Source: Cristatella mucedo (lineage: Eukaryota > Bryozoa > Phylactolaemata > Cristatellidae). Taken from it: a stretch of DNA of 64,000 nucleotides. Below, piece by piece: positions 1-10,531 of this stretch (position 1 is the first letter of the stretch; each line of letters begins with the position of its first letter). The notes under the pieces are model-generated. The model saw nothing but the letters and a program-made list of their open reading frames with translations, did no database searches and was not told where the DNA came from. The position numbers and the translations under genes were made by a program. Where the stretch lies: the NCBI GenBank assembly GCA_009760855.2, contig WPIO01000222.1:1-64000 (forward strand), written 5' to 3'.

Positions 1-353
1 GATTAAAAATGGGTTTGGATTGAATAATTAAAATTGTAGAAATTATATATAAAATTTCATTAGTAATAAAGCAGACAAAACCTTTAGTGAGTAGCAGCTA
101 CTTCTGCCTTTTGTAACATATTAGCTTAAACCCCTTTCATTCTTAATAGGACAGTTTCATTTCAGATAAATCCCTTGCAAGTAACACAGAAAACTAAACA
201 CGCTCCAATTATTTTTCTAATAGAAAGCAATATTTCTTAAACTTCTATAGTTTGTAATTTCAGGTAATTATCAGTTTTGTAAAGATAAAATGTAACTATA
301 TAAAAGAAGATTAAATTTTATCTCACGCCGTGAAAATGATTTATTCAGTACAT
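1..353 (-). pseudogene. Decayed duplicate of the ORF at 686-1,084
   Basis: This is a diverged copy of the neighbouring ORF. Both contain the same series of landmarks (for example the CACGCCGTGAAAATGA block near the start and the GATTAAAAATGGGTTTGGAT block near the end), but this copy carries small indels that break the frame and is cut by the window edge. The start codon position corresponds to 351-353. Function is unknown for both copies. Confidence 0.45.
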
Positions 354-685
354 TTTATAATATATTAGAATATTTTTCTGTAAATCAAATTTAGAAACTG
401 ACAAAAATTAATGGGTAACTATATAAATAACTAAATTTTTTGCATATAAGAACGTTTCCATTGTTTTCCATTGCGCGAAGCAAGCATTAAATTTTGGGAG
501 ATCTTTGAAGAGCAATTTTTTTTCTTAAATCTGCCGTTTTCTTATAGTTATTTAATTTTTATTTTCCTTTCACACACTATTTTAATTCAATTTAGTTATT
601 TTTTTAGAATAACATTACATTTACGTATGTAAGAAGAAAATGTTGCTTTCTGTAAATTAATACTAAAAGCATCTTCATCAGTAAG

Positions 686-1084
686 TTAAAATCCTTCTGG
701 CATATCAACAAATAAATCTGTTTTATCTTGGATATCGATTAAAAATGGGTTTGGATTTGAATTAATTAAAATTTTAGAAATTATATAAATAATTTCATTA
801 TTAATAATCAGCCAAAAGTGAGTAGCAGCTAACTTCTGTTTTCTAAATATACTAAAACCCCTTTCTATTCTAATATGACAGTTTCCTTTCAATAAATCCC
901 TAGCAAGTAAACATGAAACTAAACAAGCTCCAATTATTTTTCTACTAGAAAGCACTATTTCTATAACTTCTATAGTTTTCTTAATTTCACTTAATATCAG
1001 TTTTTGTAAAGATAAATTGTAACTATTTATAAAAGAAGATTCAATTTTATCCTCACGCCGTGAAAATGAATTTATTTCAGACAT
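686..1084 (-). CDS. Hypothetical protein next to the Polinton-like terminus, 132 aa
   Basis: An uninterrupted reading frame of 132 codons. I chose the ATG at 1,084 because it follows an AT-rich box (ATATATTATAAG) like those used in the 42-60 kb element; the frame is open further upstream but without a better start. The N-terminus (MSEINSFSRRE) loosely resembles that of the first ORF inside the main Polinton (MSEKNEFSLRE at 42,548), and both lie beside an inverted terminus. The middle has a Cys-containing hydrophobic helix (around GACLVSCLLARDLLKG) and then a THFWL strand motif, an order seen in transglutaminase-like and related cysteine-hydrolase folds; that is only a hint. No family is recognised. 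Confidence 0.4.
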   Translation of the reverse strand: MSEINSFSRREDKIESSFINSYNLSLQKLILSEIKKTIEVIEIVLSSRKIIGACLVSCLLARDLLKGNCHIRIERGFSIFRKQKLAATHFWLIINNEIIYIISKILINSNPNPFLIDIQDKTDLFVDMPEGF

Positions 1085-1224
1085 CTTATAATATATAAAT
1101 ATTTTTCTGTAAATCAAATTTAGAAACTGAAAAAATTTACTATAATATATAATAACTAAATTTTTTGAATATAGTAACTTGTCCATTGTTTTCCATTGCG
1201 CAGAAGCAGCACTTATTGGAGTAG

Positions 1225-1357
1225 GATTTTATTTTTCTATTTCGGACACTGACACTCGGGAGGGCCACTGCAAAAGGAGACCGAGCGACGCTAGGTCGAA
1301 CTTGGGAGTGTGCTCGAGTGAGGGTCAGGGTGCGAAATGGAAAAATCACATACTACT
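1225..1357. repeat. Fold-back terminus of the left-edge element
   Basis: Positions 1,225-1,258 (GATTTTATTTTTCTATTTCGG onward, read as two shorter blocks) are an imperfect reverse complement of 1,315-1,347 (CGAGTG to GGAAAAATC), with a ~56-bp GC-rich loop. The same arrangement occurs in both termini of the 42,336-60,282 element, although the loop sequences differ, so the structure is conserved more than the sequence. Confidence 0.6.
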
Positions 1358-1877
1358 AGGTCTCATGACGTCGGTTCAGTCGGCAGCCAGCTGCAGGCAG
1401 TGGGAGCCTGCCAGCTGTAGGCACGGTCTGCTAAGGATTTGAGCCTGGCGCACGACTTACAGCTCAACGATGGCGTTCGAAAGAGGAAGAGCAGCCGGTA
1501 CGATGCGGCCGCCTGGAAGGCGCAGCTCCGTCCGATAGGCAGGCTCGAGCTAGACAACGAAGGGGACCTACGAGCGAGTGTCAGAAGCGCGTGGCAGAAG
1601 ACTTTGATTCGGTGCTTGATTGGTAGCCAGCCCAGATCGCCGACGGCAGCGACGACAGATGATGCGGCAGAGGCAGGGCCTGAGAGCATCGGTGTGGTGT
1701 GGCAGCAGGTTTGCTCACGATTGACGTGCCTACCTGAAGCGTTACTGCAATCACCTGATCGAACAGGCCGCTTGACCAGGAAGCCGATCGTAATTGCAGC
1801 AAATGTAAAGCGCCTAGAGAGAGATTAAGTTCTCTGAGGGCGCTTTATCAAGTGCAATATTATTATTATTATTATAA
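1358..1877 (+). repeat. Unrecognised repeat-like segment ending in the LINE 3' tail
   Basis: GC-richer than the element to its left. It ends at 1,799-1,877 with the tail AAATGTAAAGCGCC ... GGGCGCTTTATCA followed by (ATT)n, which recurs across this window. A frame of ~129 codons (1,439-1,828) is open but shows no recognisable domain and runs into the tail. It is probably a 5'-truncated LINE or a SINE-like body; I do not call a gene here. Confidence 0.45.
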
Positions 1878-4456
1878 GTCAAAGGAAAGTCGCAAACGAC
1901 TGGACCAATCCAAAAGGTACGTACAGATTCCGGAGTTTTGGCAGCATTACGTAACCACATCATGGAAATCGTTACGGCTGAGGTTATGCGGTCGTCTAAT
2001 AAAGGATAGTTTAGAATAGGACGTATATATATTTTCTGTACGTGTACTACTAGGCGAGCCGTTGACATCAATGTCGAGCGTTACAACGTTCAATTTTTTA
2101 ATCACATTTGGTTTGCACCCTATTATTGATGCGTCTTAAGAACGTTCTGCATGAGTTTTTTTGCTAGTGATATCTGGCCACAGATTTTCTGAAAAGAACT
2201 TGATTAGGAAAAACTAAAAATAATAATTAAACAATACAATTTCTCCACAACAGATCAAAATCAACATCGTGCCACTTTAAATACGCTTCATGGAAGCATT
2301 TATATTTGCTAATAACAACTTTTGAAGTTGCTGCGAGCCTGTGCATACAAAAAGTTCCTAACAGGTGTCCACACTCGTTGACAACAAATGAGGGCTGATT
2401 GTTTTTTGCTCATTGAGGTCTAAATCATAAGGAGATATTTCGTAAAAGCACCAAGCATCCGTTACCGTCACGTGTTTCAGGATTACTCAGAGGAAACGCC
2501 GAAGATGGGTGATATTTGGCCCACAAACAGTTTATTTTATTTAGTAACGTCTGGATATTTTTTGAAGCTTTTATCAATAACGACGACTGGGGCTCGATAC
2601 CCTTGCACAGTGCTCAAATGCCAAATATTTCTTTTCAGTTTAAGTGCCAAAATTTTTTGTTATTATTAAATTCTTCTTATTATTATTAATAATTAATACA
2701 TGATAATAATTAAAGTAATTAAGGCCAGAAGAGTGTTGTAGATCATGTCCGCTTGTAAGCAGAATAGTTAGAAAAACCTTCAACGAACCTTAGCACGCCC
2801 ACAAACGAGATGCTATGTAAATAGTCCAGAGCAATTTTCGAAGCCTTCCAACGAAAAAGTGAGGGCCAACGAAGAACTATTTTTGACTTTAAGCTACCAA
2901 AGAGTGCAGCTGTTTTAATTACCATTAAAGGTCTGAAATGAATTCAAGGCTATGTGTGATCCTAATGATAATGTCTTTTCCATGGCTCTTTAATATAACT
3001 CTATCTCTGTAAAGGCTCTAAATAACTCAGTGCAAGGAAAGCGATTGGTAATAGTTAATTAAGAGCAAAGCATCCTTCTTAGGCAAGCATGCAAAAGCAC
3101 AGAAAAGACTCACTCGCGGGCCGCTGGTTAGTAGGCACCCAGTTAATAACATTCCGTAAATTGCACAAAAGAAAATTAAGCACTCAGGAACCACGGCAGG
3201 TCCATTCCAGCACAACGGACACAGACGACGATCGGCTGAGGGGGTTGATCTCATTAATAAGCCTGCTACGCGTAATATCCGACATATGTATGTTCGTATG
3301 CTTGAGGAGTTTTGGTTTTAAGCGAATATTTTACATTTGAGGTAAATCATTGGCAAATGATGGTGCATTTGAAACACATCACATCTTCTTTCGGGAAATT
3401 AACTTTTTTTGTGTGTGCTCATTTATACAGCTTTTGAAATTTCCAAGCCTAGAGAATCTGCACACATCGTAGATTAAATGTTCTGAATATAAAACTATAC
3501 ACGATATGTTCGTAATTAACTCACACGCCAGTCATTTTTCCGATCACGGTGTAAGCCAGCTAAGTTTGAATGCTCCAACTTCAGCTAGCATTCAGCATCG
3601 AGAACCAATACCAGCTAGAGGCACTCACTTGTCATCAAATAGCTATGTAATGCCAGAGAGCCATTTCTTGCTACATTGTTCTCACAAGGCCGCTTACGAA
3701 AATATGGAAGAAATGGTTAAACCGCATCCGCTGACAAGCTCTTCAATACACCTATATAAAAAGCTTCAAGTAGTAGAATAACAGATGAATAAGTCATTGT
3801 AACCCCACAAGTAAGAACTATACCCAGCCATTCCAATAGTGACGGCAGAACGTTTCTCCTATTTCTTCGTAAGTAAGATGAACTGGATAAAGAACTCGAT
3901 CCCCCCAATGTCACCGTTGCCGACTGCAACATCGGAGCTGTATGTTGGATGGTAGCTTCCCTTCTTCGAATTTACACTTACCTCATCAGCAATGCTGATT
4001 AGCCTAGTGCCTCCCAGCTGGTGCGCCTAGATCTGCAAGAAGTCTCAGAGATGGATTGCAAAAAGGAGACATACTCGTGGTATTGGTGACGCACCTACAC
4101 TAGCTTGAATAAAGAGCGATGCCTCGAGACAGCACTGCGACTATCCAGAAGCCAGTCGACCAGATTAACAGCGCGTTGCGTTTTACAGCAAAATTCCGCA
4201 GTGTGAAAGATGCACGTAAGCCGCTGCACGGCGCTTTTGAGACAGAATGCTGACATTCATTCCTCATCTCGGTTTTCACAGCAACCAAACATCGGGCCTC
4301 TACTATCAACCGCAGCCCGATGAAGCAACCGATAACTAGTCATGCAATGCAATGCACAAGCTCGAGCAGAGCAGGGCGAGAGCGGAACAGAGGGAGAGGG
4401 GCAGAGGGAGCCGAGCAAACGGAGGCGCGAGCTTCTACTCCGCTGTCAAGCTCCAC
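1878..4456. other. No gene seen
   Basis: Scattered short frames only, none with a recognisable domain, coding bias or splice pattern that I can defend. Locally AT-rich around 2,640-2,720. It lies downstream of the last exon of the transporter gene and may include its 3' untranslated region. Confidence 0.5.
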
Positions 4457-4608
4457 TCAAGTGGCCGGGCAGCAGCCCATGCACTGTGCACCAGTCTGCT
4501 CGCGTCGCTTGATGACGTAGATGGGAATGAGCATGAGGCTGCTAGCGATGCCTGCGGCTCCTACGGCGTACCATCCGGCGCTGTCGCCTGCCGACGTCTG
4601 GATTCTGC
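4457..4608 (-). CDS. Transporter exon 5 (helix 12, stop)
   Basis: A pyrimidine-rich acceptor (TTTCTCTTCTCAG) at 4,609 precedes it. The phase matches exon 4, and the exon encodes AGWYAVGAAGIASSLMLIP, a good last membrane helix, then a short basic and Cys-rich tail ending in TGA at 4,457-4,459. Confidence 0.8.
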
Positions 4609-7600
4609 CTGAGAAGAGAAACATTGCTAGTTTTCCAGCCGTCAGCACAGCGGTGGCGAAATCGGGCTAAGCACTGTCTAAATAGGGACGTCGCAGCGAA
4701 AGCCAAGACAGATTGAGCGGCCGAGAGCTCAGGCGGGGGAACGCATCCGAGTAGTTGTTCTTGAATTGCCTCAGTCGTCGGGAAGCTCTGCCACTCACTG
4801 GTCAGAGCGCTGGCTCAATTAGCTGAACGGTGCCGGCCTTTCGTCTGCACAGGGCAACATTGCACCATTTCTACTCCTCAAGCAAAACGAGGCTTGGAAT
4901 TTCCACACCCGGATGAACTCGAAATGGACGCTGCCGCACGATTTCGCACCTCGGTACGTCTAGGCGCTATCATGCGATCGCCATTTCACTCGGAAACAGC
5001 TTACTTCTAGCTGGCTTGTAGCCACTTGTCACTCTCATCGAGAAAAACTGATGCGTCTGTCTGTCTATTCAAACTCTGAAACTCTAGGACGCAAATCCGT
5101 CAGTCTTGTAAAAACTATGCAGACTTTGAAAATCAGGCTCCTCAGATAGAGTGGGCTCGGGCCAACTAGCTTGGGCCGCCAATGGCACGCCCACAAAGAT
5201 ATCGAGCGCCAACGTCATGATGCTGCTGGTGACGATGCTCAAGATGAAGCTGCTGAGCAACGACTACGGACGCCAAAAATGTTCGAGTGCTGGCTCCGAC
5301 GGACGATCGCTCGAGCAATCGCAGCTATGGAAACAGATAAGGTTAGCGCTGTGGGCGTGTCGAGATATTTATCAGGATCTTCCGGCGAGTGTCTTTGCTT
5401 GAATTTCAAACCCAACAGATAGCTGTGAGACACTGATGCCGGTCCCCGATAGATTAATTTAGCACTGAAAACACCTTGGCCACCGATATAGCAACTACAC
5501 CACACCACCTAGACGTATTCGGCGTCTAATCAGATTACGGTGCTAGGAGCAGAGATTTTGTCGGCTATGGATGCTAGCTAGGCCGCGTCTATCATTGCTC
5601 GCGTCGAGCGACGCGCTGACACCCGCTTGTCGGTCGCTAGAAGGTGGCGTTCCAAGAAGGCTTCGGTATCGCATAGCATCGAACTGCGGCTACTCGAATG
5701 AATCACGCGTGTGGCACGCTGTCGCCGTCTCGCCTCCGCCACCGCTTACCCGTCACTGACGGTCCGGCGAGACCGCCGATACCGTTGAACAGTATGTACA
5801 GACCGAACAGGTCGGTGTAGTCTTCCGCCGACTTGTACTCGGACAAGATGGTGAGGAACAGCGAGCTGAGAACCCCGAAAAAAATGCCGAACGCGCCGAT
5901 TATGATGAAGGAGGCAGCCGTCAGGTCGGCGATAGACAGCAATGCGGACAACACGCCGAGGAGGCCACACGTCGGCAGGTACACGGCAAATCGGTCGTAC
6001 TGGCGGCTTGACACGCCCATCATGACGAGGGAGCTGAGTAGCATGCCGGCGCCGAGGATCGTGGCGCCCAGCAACGCGTCCTCCTCGCTGACGCCGCGTC
6101 TCCTCACGGAGAGTGGCGCCAGCGCTTGCGTCGCCACGACGCAGAAGCCCCAGGCGAACGAGTGCAGCACCAGCACCCAGCACCGCCATTCGAGCAGCAA
6201 GCGAGCCATCCGCATCAGCACTTGGGCGGCGCTGCTGCTGACCGTCTGACGCTTCGCTTCCAGGTCGCATCTGTCGCCGCCGCCGCCTCCATCTTGGTCG
6301 ATCTTTGCAGCTTCGCCGTCGGCACTCGGCACAGCTCCTGCACCAGCACCAGCCTTTGGCGCGGCCACGTTGTGGCCTTCCTCGCTGCTGTCGCCGCCCC
6401 CACTGCCACCGCCGGCGAGTGGTGACAGCTCGAGTGCACGATTTGGGACGAGCTCGACCGAGTCAATCCGAGTCGTTGCCTGGCAGATCGCCAGCCTCCC
6501 ACATGACGCGACCGGCGGAGCTCTCGCCCAAAGCGCTTCCGCATCCGCTTGCGCTAGCGCCGCTCATCGGCTGAGCATCGGCGGAGACTCCACGCCGCTC
6601 GTTCGGCTTGAAGGCGATGCCGCACGCCACCTCGACCGCCTTCAGACCTGCCATTATGTACAGCGCCTGGCAGTGGCTCGTGTGCGCCAAAATCAGCTGG
6701 AGCACGTGAGGGAACGCTAGCAGGCCCGAGCTGAAACCGAGAGACGACACCGGAAAGGCGACGTTCCTCTTCATGTCGAAGTATTCCACGAGCACGGCCG
6801 TGGCGCTGGCGTAAGTTAACCCCACGCCGACGCCTGAAAGTCGCGCATGCGCGATCGTGAAATGAACGCTTACAGAGAGCTGCAGGCTGCGAGCCAGTCC
6901 GACCGAATCGCGTGCCATGAGTGCATACGGCACGCGAATCGGCGGAGGCTGAATGAAGCAGGCGTGCCGAACCCAGAGTCCGAATCATGATGATGGGCGA
7001 GAGCGCTTTGAAGGCAGTATGCCTACCTCCTAAGACTCCGTACGTTAAGTAGGCGTGCCAGACTTCCGTCGAGAGGCTGGCGAGGGCGATGCCGGCAGCC
7101 GACAGCAGAGAACCGGCGATTGTAACGACGCGACAGCCGTGCCGCTTAATCAGCAGGACGGAGATTGGACCTGGGCGAGAGGCGTAGGGAGCAGCCGTGA
7201 CCTAAACGCCATCAGACAGACACCTGGCGCCGGCAACTCGAAGGCCAGTAAACACCGACGGGATTTCTGGCGGGACGCTGCCGCTCGCCATAGCATACGC
7301 AGAACAGCACCTGCTAGCGCTTTGGCCAGTCAATACGCCAGAGCTCTGGCCTGGCTCTAACTGTTGTATTCTAATCTGTTATTGGTATTGTGGTCTATAT
7401 CTCAACTGGTCTATTCCAGTTTGAAAGTCAATATTTGCCAGCGTTTCTTTCTCTACGCTTAAGGAGGCCGATTATGGGAAAGTCAATTTTGCCCTATTGA
7501 TGCTCTTAGATAAGACAGGATTAGGAATGATAATATTGATAATAATAATAATAATAATGCACTTGATAAAGCGCCCTCAGAAAACTCAGTCTCTTTCTAG

Positions 7601-10283
7601 GCACTTTACATTTGCTGCAAAGGGAAACGCGATTGAATGGTGAGTAATATCAAGCTTGATAAACAGCATGAATAACGTGGTTAGGAGTGACATGCACAGG
7701 GTCAGCATGCAAGAATAGTTAGTGGCAGCATGCACAGTGTCAGCACTCATAAGCACATAAAGGACGAATCACAGGGACCCACTAAATTCAGTCCTAAATA
7801 GGTGTATTTTCAAGTTCTTTTTAAATGTGGTCAAGTCAGGGGATGTTCAGACGCAAGTCGGGAGGGAGTTCCAGGCTTTGGGAGCATATGAACTAAATTC
7901 ACGGTCTCCAAAGGATCTGAGATTTGTACGAGGATTATCTTTAGCTTGCTAATGGAACGTTCACAACTGGCTACTGATACAGCTATAGTGAGAATAACTT
8001 TCGAGGCAACTTTAAAAATTGGGAAACATAATCTCCGTAACTGAAAATGAATTACACGAGTTCCAGGGATTTCTGATGCCGCTTCATGACGTGTGGCAAG
8101 AAGGATTTTGCAGTTATATATTTCATTGTGAAGCTATATTCCATCAACGTCTGAACTATTGAAGAGTTCGAGATTTGGACATTTCTGGCGGATTTTTGTC
8201 TGTTCAAGTGCCTTCTAAAGCTGCTCAACTTCAAGCAAGAAAACAAATTTGGCATCAAGATCTGTGGACTGGTCAAACCTAGATGCAATTTCTTGTCGGA
8301 GATAATCAACGCCTTCATTCATTATTTTTGATATCTCCTCTGCCATGAGACTAGTATCATGAGTGAGTTCTCCAGGCAACGGCGTCCTTGGGTGGATTCT
8401 TTGTTCAACTGCAACTTCCCACAATTCATGCAAGAAGCACATCTGAAGTTCATCGTTGAATCCTGCAGTCTTTTCAGAATGTGGTCAATCTTCCTTATGA
8501 TGTCGTATCGAAATGGCAGCAGAGAAGACAAATTAAAGTTCATGATACAATCTTGGAGACTGTCAGCTTCCATTCTTGTTTCAAGTGTTCCACTTGCGTC
8601 CACAGACAGCTGCTCCTAAAGACCTAGGTGCTGTCCAGTCCATCATAGATAGCCTTCATAGTGTCTACTCTTGCACTCCATCTTGATGCAGAGTCACGTT
8701 TGACTGTCTGATGTCTAAGACTTTCTTCCGTTCTTCCCACCTCAGAGCTGATCTTGAACAGTATATGCATGGGTCTCTATTGTTCTAAAGAATGTAAATA
8801 CAATGGAATCTTGATTTGCAGCTTTATCTCCTGCCAGATTGAAGCTGTGATCGTCCCAGTTTATTAAAACTCCCTTCTCCTTTCTGGACATTATCCTCTT
8901 TTGGACACTCGACAAGTGACTAGACACGACTGCTGCGCTGCCATAGGATTTTGACCTGTGATTTTGCAAGGTCATTTTGTCAGATTCGAGTTTGTCCAAG
9001 ATGAGACTCTCGATTACTGCAGCATTTTTGGCGTAGATTTGAAGAAAGTCCTCTTTGATGATGAGTGTTTTGTTGGCAAAGTCAGCATCAACTAATCTAA
9101 TGACCTCAGAAATCTGCTCACCCGGTGCCAAATTAGGAGGATTGGAGTCAAACATAAATCTGCGGTAATTGTTTTGCAGTATGTCACGGAGTAGCTTGCT
9201 TCACACTCTGGATGCATATACACTAATGAACTCATTTTGGGTTTGAGGAAACAGACAAGAGACGACTGACTTGGGATTGTTCCTGGCATGGTCCATGTGT
9301 GATTGCATAAGAGCACCGTACTAAGCTATAAGGTAGAATAAGAATTCTAAAAAAGTTTAATGTTTTTCTCACCAGCCAGGTCCATACTCTCTTGATGACC
9401 ACACGATGCCAGATTTTGAGAAACCAAGAACTTGATGCAGCTGAGAACTTTCTTTTGGGCGACAGACAAGATCCTGTCAACAACATTGAACTGACTAGAT
9501 GATCTCTAGCATGTGTGCCGAGCTGGGACAGCTAGCAAAGCCTATCTTGGTCTACGTCTGTAAACATGCTTAACTAGCTCTACCAGCAATTGTCAAGTCC
9601 ATTGAAACAAAAAAGTCGGGAATTTAAGTCGATCGAAATATGGCTTTCTACATACCATCTGTAAAGTGCCTTGAAAGAGATTCAGTTCTCCGAAGGCACT
9701 ATACAAATGTATCATTATTATTATTAAAGAATAGCTTGAATCGAGATGTAGGTTCTCAAATGAAAAGTTTGAGAAAAAATGCACAATCCATTTTGCTTTT
9801 GGTGCTTCCTTGACCTTGCTCCCTTGACCTTTCTCCCTTGACCTTGCCGCCCGGAGACATCTGTTCCCAGCCCCCTTGCTACGCCACTGCCAGTGCAGTC
9901 CGTCGAAGCCTCCTTTACAGCTCACGCAAAGTGCCTATGCGCAGCTTTAGCTGTCTTAGGGTGATTCAGAAATTTCTGCTTCTTCTACTCATTATTATTT
10001 CGAGAGCATCTCGTCGGCGCCGGCAGCTAAATATGATGGTAGCGGCGGTGGCTGCAGGCCTACGGCACTAGGAGCACTCACTAACTAGAAACTGGAACGA
10101 TCGCAAGCTGCCGATCCATGAGATCTGTCCCACGTCGGCGTTTGGAAAAACCTTGCTGAACGACACCAGGATGACGCCGATGCCGCCGATTGAGAAGCCG
10201 AGTCCAAACATCTGCAGCAGGCAGGATGCGACGAGCACCAGCCATGAGTAGCCACCGTCCATCGCCTTGGTCGTCGCCGCCAT
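4457..10283 (-). CDS. Monocarboxylate-transporter-like protein (SLC16/MCT family), five exons
   Basis: A multi-exon major-facilitator gene of the monocarboxylate transporter family, predicted to move monocarboxylates or related solutes across a membrane with 12 helices. Exons: 10,082-10,283; 7,027-7,170; ~6,59x-6,833; ~6,479-5,750; 4,457-4,608. The first follows a strong AAAAATGG start context. Family marks visible: the MDGGYSW opening of helix 1 in exon 1, the YFDMKRNVAFPVSSLGFSSG segment in exon 3, and helices 7-11 in exon 4. Junctions 1/2, 2/3 and 4/5 have GT donors and AG acceptors and keep frame (all phase 1). The junction between exons 3 and 4, in the variable loop between helices 6 and 7, is unresolved because the two exons are in different frames. 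Total ~480-500 residues, normal for the family. The substrate cannot be assigned. Confidence 0.85.
4609..5749 (-). other. Transporter intron 4, with a hydrophobic open stretch
   Basis: An intron of 1,141 bp. At about 5,150-5,245 the minus strand is open and encodes a hydrophobic segment (SSFILSIVTSSIMTLALDIF) after a TTGCTCAG acceptor-like site. This could be an unused or alternative exon. Plus-strand frames here are not supported. Confidence 0.35.
5750..6479 (-). CDS. Transporter exon 4 (loop and helices 7-11); 5' end approximate
   Basis: The loop is Gly/Ser/Ala-rich and acidic, then helices 7-11 follow, starting near LHSFAWGFCVVATQALAPLS and ending GIGGLAGPSVTG before donor GTAAGC (5,744-5,749). 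A CTGCCAG acceptor at 6,480 gives a compatible frame and is used as the 5' boundary, but this choice is inference. Confidence 0.75.
6590..6833 (-). CDS. Transporter exon 3 (helices 4-6); 3' end approximate
   Basis: Starts after acceptor CTTTCAG (6,834-6,840), completing a Gly codon with exon 2 and running GVGVGLTYASATAVLVEYF. The conserved segment after helix 4 and helices 5-6 follow, to about GIAFKPNERR. The frame stays open to a TGA near 6,463 but enters the loop region, so the donor lies somewhere between ~6,600 and ~6,500. The given end is an estimate. Confidence 0.75.
7027..7170 (-). CDS. Transporter exon 2 (helices 2-3)
   Basis: Acceptor CTCGCCCAG precedes it and donor GTAGGC (7,021-7,026) follows it. 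The exon is 144 bp and keeps phase 1 on both sides. It encodes a hydrophobic stretch with the family-typical basic turn between helices (IKRHGCRVVTIAGSLL) and the LYLTYG-like YLTYGVLGG end. Confidence 0.85.
7530..7990 (-). mobile_element. CR1/L2-like LINE 3' fragment
   Basis: Read on the minus strand, it contains the end of the reverse-transcriptase ORF with the typical APKAWNSLP region, then a 3' UTR rich in repeated CATGCTG/TGACCCTG words shared with 21.66-21.83 kb and 29.55-29.70 kb. It ends with the GCGCC stem-loop tail and (ATT)n at 7,530-7,617. It is 5'-truncated. Confidence 0.75.
8050..9490 (-). pseudogene. hAT-superfamily transposase remnant (ZMYM1/DUF4371 type)
   Basis: The longest piece (8,742-9,155) encodes EQISEVIRLVDADFANKTL, then FLQIYAKNAA, LDKLESDKM and, near its end, the DDHSFNLAG block. 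This matches the order E-Q-x-S-x-V-I-R-Y-V ... C-x-x-H-S-L-N-L-A of DUF4371/hAT transposases, but the expected RGQxYDNA block is degraded and the catalytic surroundings are substituted. Flanking pieces in other frames continue the fold on both sides: SASRWSARVDTMKA downstream (8,620-8,720) and LASCGH/SMDLAG-like words upstream. Frameshifts and stops throughout make it non-functional. No terminal inverted repeats were identified. Confidence 0.65.
9660..9726 (+). repeat. LINE 3' tail copy
   Basis: GTAAAGTGCC ... GAAGGCACTATACA followed by (ATT)n: the shared stem-loop tail, with compensating change of GCGCC/GGCGC to GTGCC/GGCAC. Confidence 0.7.
10082..10283 (-). CDS. Transporter exon 1 (start codon, helix 1)
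   Basis: Begins at the ATG in an AAAAATGGCGG context and encodes 67 residues plus one base. It contains the DGGYSWLVLVAS signature and helix 1, then QISWIGSLRS leading toward helix 2. It ends before a textbook donor, GTGAGT (10,076-10,081 on the minus strand). A long (GA)n tract lies 70 bp upstream. Confidence 0.85.
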
Positions 10284-10350
10284 TTTTAACGGGACCTTAG
10301 CAGCGTCAACGGAGGATGCGCATTCGAAGGCGGTACAATGAACGGATGAG

Positions 10351-10531
<181 letters not shown>

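Larger units (their letters stand above)
1..1203. repeat. Tandem duplication, two ~470-bp units offset by 736 bp
   Basis: Positions 1-478 and 737-1,203 are diverged copies of each other in the same orientation. Both begin GATTAAAAATGGGTTTGGAT and both end with a TTGTTTTCCATTGCGC block. The 258 bp between them (479-736) is not duplicated. Many single-base indels separate the copies, so the duplication is old, and only the right copy keeps an open reading frame. Confidence 0.75.
1..1357. mobile_element. End of a second Polinton/Maverick-like element, cut by the window edge
   Basis: The right boundary is placed at 1,357 because the last 25 bases (1,333-1,357, ending CACATACTACT) match, with one mismatch, the reverse complement of the first 25 bases of the Polinton that starts at 42,336. 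The stretch is AT-rich, unlike the DNA after 1,358, and holds a minus-strand ORF whose ATG is preceded by an AT-rich TATA-like box, as in the main element. The segment also folds back on itself next to the terminus. The rest of the element lies to the left of the window. That it is a related but distinct copy is inference, because only the tip is alike and the internal sequence differs. Confidence 0.6.
7171..10081 (-). other. Transporter intron 1, filled with transposon debris
   Basis: A 2.9-kb intron holding, from left to right, a LINE 3' fragment (minus, 7,530-7,990), a hAT-type transposase remnant (minus, 8,050-9,490) and a short LINE tail (plus, 9,660-9,726). The remaining segments show no recognisable feature. 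Confidence 0.7.

Noticed and set aside
5703-6720. Long plus-strand ORFs opposite the transporter exons
   Set aside because: They are antisense shadows of GC-rich exons 3 and 4, whose minus-strand protein has clear family motifs.
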